Shown piece after piece: positions 56,820 through 64,000 of a DNA stretch of 64,000 bases. The stretch covers positions 20,254,001-20,318,000 of the forward strand of contig PUFA01000012.1 in the NCBI GenBank assembly GCA_003508835.1, given 5' to 3'. The stretch is from Eonycteris spelaea (taxonomy: Eukaryota > Chordata > Mammalia > Chiroptera > Pteropodidae). The position numbers and the translations under genes were made by a program. A model generated the notes under the pieces. That model saw nothing but the letters and a program-made list of their open reading frames with translations. It made no database searches and was not told the DNA's origin. Position 1 is the first letter of the stretch. Each line of letters starts with the position of its first letter.

Positions 56820-57985
56820 GGATGTTGTAGCCCTGCTAGTCGTCAAAGCAAGGTGGAATTATCAACATAGTCAAATGAGCTACTTAAGGCCTTCACAGAT
56901 GAGGGGAAATTGTTACATTATTCATGCTTCCTAGAGCAAGGCATAAAGTTGAGAATCATTGGCAATGCTTGGAATGCCGTGACTTCACCATGCACGGTCT
57001 TACCTGTGACCTTGTTCCTTATTCTTCCAGTGATGGCTCAACTGTTTTATGTTGGCCCACCCTACTCTTGCCCACATGTTTTTTCGGTTGATTGTAATTT
57101 TTATTCCAGCTGTGTATTATGTTCAATAGATTCTACCTGCCCTGTGGAATTGCTTGACAAAAGTGACACACGTATTTTGAAAGACTAAAACAGAACCACA
57201 GATTAAAACTGTCTTCATACTAGCTCAAGTATTACAGAAGCCTTTAGGTGGATGAAGTGGAATGAAAAAACTAAGGACGGAGAATGGGGGAAAAGAGTCT
57301 GAGGTCAAAATTAAAATTTAGTCATGACTTTGATTTTGTGAACAATTTGCATGCTGAAATGTATTGCCTATTCAAAGGATGCATCATGGATTTGAATGTT
57401 CTTTCCACATGTAAAACATTCTGATAATAGTTTTGTCAACTTCCTATGGTCTTGCCGCCCATCCCTTTGTAAAAATTTGGCACGTCTTTCAGAAAAATGC
57501 CTGCTTCCAAAGGAAATACATGTATTTTTTAGATCCCCGAATTGAATATCCGAAGGTGTTTTTCAGACACTGCAAAAGAAAAAAAGAAAAATGAGTTTGC
57601 TGTGGACAAGAAATAATCTTCTTCATACGCAGTGCAGTCAAAATGATAGAACATGTTCTTTTAGCATTTGGCATTGCTACAATATCATTTAATTCCCTGA
57701 CCTCAATGTTCAGGTTTTAATTCTAAAGCCATAAAAGGGGAAGTGTGGTATGTGTTCTTCACTTTGCACAAGCACCTGTCTCTTCAAATGAGATAAATGG
57801 TCTTAATACACCTTAATGCCAGAAGAAGGAGGTCTGTGTCATTCTAATAAGCCTCCAGCTCCTGGTCCTATTTTTACCCCGTTGCTGACTTCAGTGTCTG
57901 TGGATAGCAGAACACCCTCCCCCAGCAAATGCAGATAAACTCCAGCTGGTCTGGAGGAACACTCAGGCAGTTACTTCTCAGACTT
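56820..57985. other. unannotated DNA
   Basis: Open frame 56910-57188 (92 aa, Cys-rich, containing an internal TTCTTCCAG acceptor-like site) has no recognised domain. No repeat assigned. Confidence 0.4.
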
Positions 57986-57992
57986 CCAAACA

Positions 57993-58172
57993 GAATCTGC
58001 ATTACAGGCAGACCGCAGAGATGTCGCGGGTTCAGTTCCAGACCACTGCAATCAAGTGCATATCGCAATAAAGTGAATCATCATCTTTTTGCTGGCGGAG
58101 GGTCTTCCTGTCAATTTATGAAAATTGGAGCATCTGTGAAGCACGAAGTGAAGTGAAATAAATGAGGTATGC
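57993..58172 (-). mobile_element. Tigger1 fragment
   Basis: TTACAGGCAGACCGCAGAGA, GGTTCAGTTCCAGACCACTG, CATATCGCAATAAAGTGAAT, CTTTTTGCTGGCGGAGGGTC, then TAAATGAGGTATGCC: Tigger1 end sequence followed by a short internal piece and the opposite terminus. Confidence 0.85.
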
Positions 58173-58229
58173 CAGTAGCTGATTCCCTTTTACAGGCTTT
58201 TCCTTAGCAGGAGATGAATGATTTTTTTC

Positions 58230-58560
58230 CCTTTTGTTTGGATTTCAGTGTCTCATTAAACTCGACAACCTCCAGTATTTTATTTTTCAGAGAAGTAAAT
58301 GTGAAGGGAGAGAGAGGAAAGGAGTTCTGTCGAAGGTGTTTTTTTATCCTTTAAAGTTTCCTGAGAGCTTGGGCCGCAGGGCTGGAGGACCAGGCGAACA
58401 AAGCCTGGGGTTGGAGAGGGGATCTGCCCCACGTCCCGCGTCCTCCATCAGTCTGATTTTCACCACAGACAGATGCTCTGGCCCTCAGTTTGCTGGAAAA
58501 GTGTTCATGCAGTATCTGCATTAGGAAAGCCTTATAAATCAGAAATCACATATCCCATTT
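58230..58560. other. GC-richer block behind a good splice acceptor
   Basis: CCCTTTTGTTTGGATTTCAG (58230-58249) is a strong plus-strand acceptor opening a frame to 58524. The block has six or so CpGs (58373-58442). No domain and no following donor of note; it might be an old LTR or a terminal exon. Confidence 0.25.
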
Positions 58561-58564
58561 CTTC

Positions 58565-59210
58565 TGGCTTGCAGTGTTGGCCCCACGAATTAATAGCTAA
58601 TATTTAAAAATAAGATTGTATATTGCTTCCCTTGAAAATTTTAGGGGAAACATTTTTGAAGACATTAAGTTTCTTTAAGAAAATAATAAATAAAGATTTT
58701 TCTGCTGACAAGTGACTGGAGCCAAAAAAACATTATTTCTTATTCTTTCTAGTTCATTATAGTCCCTGTAAATTCTCAGACCTGAGACAGAGTAACAGCC
58801 ACTATAATTGTGCTCACACTGTTCATCACCAGTTCAGAGGAAAGTGAAATATTTGGAAGATAGACTACAAGAGCCCACAAGTTGCAAGAAAAATGGGAGA
58901 GAACACCTATTTCTTTGTGGAAGTGAAAGCTATTCCTGTGTTTAATATGCAAAGCATCTGTATCAAAAGAATATGATTAAAAACTCCACTATAACCCAAA
59001 CCCAGCCCTCTGGATACATGCAGCCTTTTGTGACTTATGTCATGAGCCTGAGAAACCTTCATATTTGCCTTCCTGAAGAATCCAACACCCATGATGCTCG
59101 AGCCCTGGGGTGACTTGCTCAATATCAGCTGGTTTTTTCTGTTTCCCAGTTTCTCTTTGTCCCCAAATGACCCAAAACAGCATGTCTGTATACCCATTTG
59201 CTCAGGAAAA
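58565..59210. other. unannotated AT-rich DNA
   Basis: Nothing recognised. The 109-aa minus-strand frame at 58907-59236 partly overlaps the MIR and has no domain. Confidence 0.4.
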
Positions 59211-59214
59211 AGAG

Positions 59215-59402
59215 ACACATACAATGTTCCAGGCACACAGTAGGTGCCTTCATTTCATTCTCTCAGTAATCCTCCGATTTAGGTGTCAGCCTATTTACAG
59301 ATGAGAAGCTGAGGCTCAGAGATGTTAAGTAACTTACCACAAGGTCACATAACAAAGCTACTCAGTGGCAGGCCTGTCTGATTTTTTCACCTACACCATG
59401 GT
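59215..59402 (-). mobile_element. MIR SINE (minus)
   Basis: ATTTACAGATGAGAAGCTGA, GGCTCAGAGATGTTAAGTAA, CTTACCACAAGGTCACATAA, AGCTACTCAGTGGCAGGCC. Confidence 0.88.
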
Positions 59403-59404
59403 GC

Positions 59405-60090
59405 TTCTGCTGCTTACTGATATGCTTTCCCTGAATTACTATTTAATACAATGACCTTAGCTTTTATTGTGGGTTGATAAGGAGCAGCCATGATAAGAAT
59501 ATTCTGTTCATATTCTATAAAACTGCTATTGGGATGCTAATGATTATCAAAAGATGATCTGTCTAATGATCTTTCTTCAGAAGTTAGTGGCAGGAAAGTT
59601 TGATATTTCTAAACAAAATTTAAAAATATACTTCCATTTATGCAGCCAGAAAAAAAAACGATGCTAGCTATCTTTTTCATATTTATTTTCAGGAAGCTCC
59701 AAGGGAAATGTATTGTCCCATTGCATCTGATGGTAAAATTAATCCTCCCTTTCCTCCACATAATTTTGGATCTCTCTTGCTGATGCCATTAATATACTTT
59801 GATGTGTTAATGATTCTTTTGTACAAGTTGCATCTAGCAGTAAGCTCCCTCAGATTCTTTTTAAGAAAGTCAAAGGTATAAATTATAAATAAGAACCTTA
59901 AAGTTCAGTTTATACCCCTAAGTATAATTTCTAAATCCAACGTAAATAAGATACAAAGGGGCTCTTTGGGGAGAAGCCCAAAAGCCTTTAGTTCATTTCT
60001 AGTTTAAGTGAAGAAAATTTAAATATAAGAGACAGTTGGTGAGCTCTGGCCTGATATGTCGTTATCTTGCTTTCTGCTCTTGGGAAATAG
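59405..60090. other. unannotated AT-rich DNA
   Basis: Nothing recognised. Confidence 0.4.
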
Positions 60091-60097
60091 TTGCTAA

Positions 60098-60248
60098 CTT
60101 GCTCTGAGCACTTACTGTGTGCCTAGCACTGGGGCAAGTGCTTTGCTTGCATGTCTCAGGCTTTGCAGCGAGCACATCAAGTACTCTTCTTATTCCTTTT
60201 ATAAATAAGGAATCTAAAGATTAGAGAAATCACGAAACTAGCTCAAGT
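60098..60248 (-). mobile_element. MIR SINE (minus)
   Basis: GCACTTACTGTGTGCCTAGC, ACTGGGGCAAGTGCTTTGC, TATAAATAAGGAATCTAAAG, GAAATCACGAAACTAGCTC. Confidence 0.75.
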
Positions 60249-60249
60249 T

Positions 60250-60345
60250 CTTGCCATTTGATCTTGAGCAGAGACCTTGACTTCTTGGTGTCTCTGTCTC
60301 CATCTGTAAAATGGAAGAGTATGCTCCTTTCAAATTTCTTCACAA
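60250..60345 (+). mobile_element. MIR SINE fragment (plus)
   Basis: TTGATCTTGAGCAGAGACCT, GGTGTCTCTGTCTCCATCTG, TAAAATGGAAGAGTATGC. Lies head to tail against the preceding minus-strand MIR. Confidence 0.7.
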
Positions 60346-60545
60346 GCTTGTGATGTTAGTTGATATGTCAGCTGCCCTATTCCTCTCCCCACTCATTTTC
60401 CTGGAGGGCACTCTAAGGTATATTGGTTACCAGCTTAATCAGATCTTCTCTTGCCCTAGAGAGGTGTAAGGCTCTTGTTCTGTTTTGTTAAAGCTCTGTT
60501 GTTTGCCACCTTTATTTTTGCCTCATAAAATATTGTAAAGCTCAA
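60346..60545. other. unannotated spacer
   Basis: Nothing recognised. Confidence 0.4.
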
Positions 60546-60549
60546 CTCA

Positions 60550-61050
60550 AATACAGTTGATTCCTATTACTCATGGTAGTTGTGTTCAATGAAGTTATCC
60601 CAAATAATAATTAGTGAATACTGAACCATTGCTTCTAGGAGAAATACAAGGTTAGGTTCCTATGAGCCTCTGGTCACATTTTTCTCAACTGATCAATACG
60701 TAACCTTGTTTCATATGTTTCTGTTTAAAAATGCCTTATTTAATATATGTTGTTGACCCATTAACTTTGAACTCCAGGCCAATAGCACTATAACTCATGC
60801 CGGAACAAAGTTTATCTAAGACGTGTTTTGGCTGTCAGGCCCATCATAGACTTCTTGAACTTAGGAACATGAGAGAAAGCACTTCAGTTCTATGCTTGGG
60901 GCCATTTCAAACAGATATCAAGAAAAAGCACAAAAATGTCACAAAATGGCCTCAAAAGAGGACATTTGTTCATGGTGTAAGAGCTGAAAAGACAGAATGT
61001 TGCCTTGTTTGATCCCAGCTGGGAGCATGGCACGTTGGGCAACATATTTT
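60550..61050 (+). mobile_element. Tigger-like DNA transposon, non-autonomous
   Basis: TACAGTTGATTCCTATTACT start, then GTGAATACTGAACCATTGCT, GGTTAGGTTCCTATGAGCCT, AACTGATCAATACGTAACCT, TTGTGCTATTGG on the other strand, and GGACATTTGTTCATGGTG. This order matches a common mammalian Tigger-related element; subfamily not assigned. The 71-aa frame at 60797-61012 is inside it and not a gene. Confidence 0.65.
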
Positions 61051-61149
61051 CTGCCACTCTACACATGTCTGCAAATGAATGCTAAAGCATGATGAGTATA
61101 GATTCTGGGATTACAAAGAAATGTTAGTGATATTAATTCTTTGCTTATT

Positions 61150-61730
61150 ATAAGTTGAATTTTTTTTTCTGTTTTTTTTTGTACTTTTACTAATTGTATT
61201 TTTTACTGTGTAATTTTTTATGTAATAGAATTAATCTTTTTCCTTATTCAGCTTTGAGTCAGAGTTACCAAAGCTTCTCTATTCCCAAGTAACAGAAGAA
61301 TTTACCCATATTTTCTTCTAGTGCTTGTACGCTTTACTTTTTTCACATTTAAATGTCTGGTCCATTTGGAACTTATGCTGGTGCATGGTATTTGGAATGG
61401 GCACCATCGTCTTTTTTTGTATTACTCTGCTGTGCTCTCAACAATGTTTATTTAAAAGTTCATCTTTTTGCCCACTGATTTGGTGTGCTGCCTTTATCAT
61501 ATCTTACATTTCCATGTAAAATTGGGTCTATTCATGTGTCAGTATCAAATTGTTTTAAATTATGGAAGCTTTAAATTATATTTTAATGTCTGGTAGGGCT
61601 GGCAGCTCTTTCCTCCCCTAACCTCACCTTGTTGGGAGTTTTTTGTTTTTGTCTTCCAGGATTTTCTAGCTATTCTTTATTTGTTCTCAGTGAACTTGTC
61701 ATTTCAAGTCAATCTGCATATCAACTATCA
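61150..61730 (-). mobile_element. old L1 remnant, antisense ORF2
   Basis: GTCCATTTGGAACTTATGCT, TGCCCACTGATTTGGTGTGC, TGCCTTTATCATATCTTACA, TTTTAATGTCTGGTAGGGCT and GATTTTCTAGCTATTCTT are antisense L1 ORF2 text; very diverged. Confidence 0.75.
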
Positions 61731-61739
61731 GATCTTTTC

Positions 61740-62280
61740 CTTTGGCTCTTTATTACTTTTTCCTTGCTGCATGGACATTTCTAATTGGAACATTATCAGT
61801 GTTCTACAATAGAGAAATTTCCTCCTGAGTCAGTGGAACTATAACTGTCCGATTTAAGTCAATGAAACAGGGAGATTCTGTTCAGCTCACTCTCTCTTTT
61901 AGGAGTGAGTGGTGCAGGTTACTTGCACCCCTTGTTTCTCCTGAGCTAATAGTCAGTGAGATCCCCATCTGTGCCGCTGTCTCTTCATGTTAGGTCACAT
62001 GTGTTCATCATTCTCCTCTCTTTTTGCTTTTATTCATCTTTTGGCTGTAAAACTCTGTACTTGCTTAAGATTTTATTGCAGAAATTAGTTGTCATCTGTG
62101 GAGCTCCTAAATTATTCCCTGAAGGACCAGATACAATTATTGTTTTCCACTATTCAGTTAAAAAGAGACTTTTGAAGGAATCTATTTGTGGCTCGCCATC
62201 CATCCATAACAGCATAATTGACCCAAGAGATTCAGCCATCATTACAACAGTGAGTTCAGTTAGGTCACAAAATTAATATA
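61740..62280. other. unannotated DNA
   Basis: Open frame 61956-62276 (106 aa) shows no domain. No repeat assigned. Confidence 0.4.
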
Positions 62281-62284
62281 CAAA

Positions 62285-62495
62285 ACTCAATCATATAAAG
62301 ACAATTAGAAAATATAATGGAAACACAATCGTATAAAGACAATTAGAAAATATAATGGAAACACAAATTCTATCACAGTGGCAAAAATAAATAAATATGA
62401 GATGCCTAGGAATTAAAACTATAGAACTTAGATGAAGGTAAAACATACAAAACTCTACAGAAAGACCTGAATAAAGATCAATTTGGAATAAGCAC
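62285..62495 (+). mobile_element. L1 ORF2 fragment (plus)
   Basis: ATTCTATCACAGTGGCAAAA, GAGATGCCTAGGAATTAAAA, CAAAACTCTACAGAAAGACC match the L1 ORF2 region near the end of the reverse transcriptase. Contains the tandem duplication at 62291-62366. Confidence 0.7.
62291..62366. repeat. 38-bp tandem duplication
   Basis: Two adjacent 38-bp units (62291-62328 and 62329-62366) differ at one base (TCATATAAAG versus TCGTATAAAG). The near identity contrasts with the divergence of the host L1, so the duplication is much younger. Confidence 0.95.
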
Positions 62496-62730
62496 TAGGC
62501 CATATGGTGCTTGTAGTTGAGATGGCCCTGTGTGACCCAGACGATCCCAAATGTTCCAGGTTTATGGGCTCAATTGTTTCTTGGAATGTGAATAAAATGA
62601 CTCTAGTCCTTGCCTTGTAAAAAGCCTAACAGTTTCTCAAAACTCACTAAGCAACTCCAGAGATGATTGAGGGGTGTATGTTCCTGTTGATCAACACAAG
62701 CTACATCTGTTTCTCTGCTCTTGTGTTATT
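62496..62730. other. unannotated spacer
   Basis: Nothing recognised. Confidence 0.4.
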
Positions 62731-62731
62731 T

Positions 62732-62812
62732 GATCATTCATTTACTCATTCATTTGTTTATTCGCTGTACACTTATTGGGTACTTACCATGTCCTAAGCA
62801 CTCCATGGATGC
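62732..62812 (-). mobile_element. L2 3'-end fragment (minus)
   Basis: CATTCATTTACTCATTCATT, TACACTTATTGGGTACTTAC, CATGTCCTAAGCACTCC. Confidence 0.65.
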
Positions 62813-62814
62813 CC

Positions 62815-63470
62815 ACTAACCATGGCTTATGACTCCAGTGGCTCCTGCCTTAGTTCCCGGTCACCCTTGTCTTGAGACATAGTACCTTCTCTTTCAGTGC
62901 CCAGGTGAGAACCATCGATACAGGGTATTTTGTACAGGACTTTTGCTGAGGTTTTGAGGATACCAGTGGTGGTGGATAAGTATGGAGGAGAAGGAAAACA
63001 TGTAGTATATAAGAACAAACAGCAAGAAACAGTGAAAAATTAAATATTGCACATATATGTTAAAGTTCATAGATCATCATCCTGTGGAGAACTTCTCACT
63101 TTATCCTTTATTCTTAGCTCCCACCTGCTGTTGTCTTTTGGAGTTGCCTCTTTTTGTCTCAATATCTCTTATTTATCATTTCAGCCTCTCTGATTTCTGG
63201 ATGACTTAACCCCTCTTTCTTAGCCTTTGGGAACTCAGACTTGTTATTTTATAATGGAGAGTAACTTAACTATCTTTCTCTCTCCCTCTTACTCATCCAG
63301 ATGATACTCAAGGGTGCATCAGTTTTCCTAACCAAAGAAGTCATTGAGCTTTTGTCCCTCTCCCCTCCAAAAGCACTTCTCATCCTCCGAAAAGAATTCT
63401 TCTCATCTCTAGAGATACAATCTAAAATATCATTTATTTTTCTCCTCACCACACTTGGACTTTGAAAAGA
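62815..63470. other. unannotated DNA
   Basis: Nothing recognised; short minus-strand frames without support. Confidence 0.4.
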
Positions 63471-63474
63471 TCAA

Positions 63475-63775
63475 GTCTCTCCCAAATTAATAAAGCAAGT
63501 AGAATTCTAACTATAATCCCAATGATTATTTTCCTGGAATTAAACAAAATGACCTTGAAATTAATTTGGGGGTAAAACAAGCTCAAAGAACAAGACAAAC
63601 CTTAAAGAGAAGAGTAAAAATGGAGGACTAATTTTACCAAGAGTAATTTAAACAACACACTAATGGAAGGATGAGCAAACAGAGAAGTAAACAGAATACG
63701 AAGTTCAGAAACAGATCTAAAAGGAAATGAAAAATACCAGAAGAAAACACAAGCAACTGTGTAATCCTGGTCTGT
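63475..63775 (+). mobile_element. L1 ORF2 C-terminal region fragment (plus)
   Basis: TAACTATAATCCCAATGATT, TGACCTTGAAATTAATTTGG and AAAATGGAGGACTAATTTTA follow the L1 order downstream of the reverse transcriptase. Confidence 0.55.
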
Positions 63776-63827
63776 GGAAGGCCTCTCTAATCATGATAAC
63801 GTGTGCGTGTGTATGTATTTCATTCTT

Positions 63828-63862
63828 GCAAAAAAAAAACAAAAAACAAAACAAAAAACCAT
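63828..63862. repeat. A-rich (CAAAA)n stretch
   Basis: CAAAAAAAAAACAAAAAACA and onward, a simple A-rich run inside L1-derived DNA. Confidence 0.85.
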
Positions 63863-64000
63863 GCTTTATAACATGAATAAACCTAACCTTGAAAACATAC
63901 TAAGTGGAAGAGCCAGACACAAAAGGCCATGTATTGTATGATTCTATCTATGTGAAATGTACCGGTTAGGCAAATCCATATATTAGTGGTTGCCAGGGGC
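63863..64000 (+). mobile_element. L1 3' UTR (plus), running off the right edge
   Basis: TAACATGAATAAACCTAACC, TTGAAAACATACTAAGTGG, AGACACAAAAGGCCATGTAT, TGTATGATTCTATCTATGTG, TAGTGGTTGCCAGGGGC: the start of a well-known L1M-type 3' UTR, truncated by the window end. Confidence 0.9.

Noticed and set aside
1..64000. tRNA, rRNA, snRNA genes, CRISPR arrays or prokaryotic operons
   Set aside because: None seen; repeat content is that of a mammalian nuclear genome.

Overview
This window looks like one AT-rich, gene-poor stretch of a placental mammal nuclear genome: large introns or intergenic DNA. The evidence is the repeat content. I recognise ancient mammalian families throughout: MIR and L2 fragments, old L1 pieces in both orientations, MLT1-type MaLR LTRs, an older ERVL-type LTR, hAT-Charlie MITEs (MER5A-like, MER1-like and CAGTGCTGTCC-ended elements) and Tigger pieces. 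I saw no Alu, rodent B1/B2 or other obvious lineage-specific tRNA/7SL SINE, so I do not assign an order or species. Repeat family names come from memory of consensus sequences and were not searched; boundaries are approximate.

Layout. 1-9 kb: mostly unique AT-rich DNA with an enhancer/promoter-like block at 3.0-3.4 kb (two RFX-like sites and an octamer), a hAT element, MIRs, an ERVL-type LTR and an MLT1 LTR. 9.6-17 kb: two long antisense L1 remnants separated by unique DNA that carries an AP-1-like cluster; the second keeps a recognisable piece of ORF2 reverse transcriptase with a ruined active site. 17-31 kb: unique DNA with MIR, L2, Tigger1, hAT and MLT1 insertions. 31-40 kb: MER1-like and L2 elements, an L1 3' end and MIRs. 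40-48 kb: unique, partly GC-richer DNA, a CpG-retaining non-repetitive block at 43.5-43.8 kb, and a 190-bp TA/CA microsatellite that forms a near-perfect inverted repeat. 47-64 kb: three MLT1 fragments, L2, MER5-like and Tigger elements, and plus-strand L1 fragments that run off the right edge.

Genes. There is no complete protein-coding gene, no RNA gene and no CRISPR or operon-like structure. The best coding candidate is on the minus strand at 52963-53195: an open frame with a good Kozak ATG that ends at a strong splice donor, lying just downstream of a CpG cluster with a YY1-type motif at 53.3-53.6 kb. It could be the first coding exon of an unidentified gene. Weaker exon candidates are at 159-336(-), 3376-3405(+), 6082-6151(+), 25032-25134(-), 25243-25485(+) and 40365-40421(-). 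None was matched to a known protein, and all depend on splice-site reading by eye. I found no convincing new biological system; the items most worth checking are the 53-kb exon/promoter pair, the inverted-repeat microsatellite at 46.05 kb, and the regulatory-looking unique blocks.
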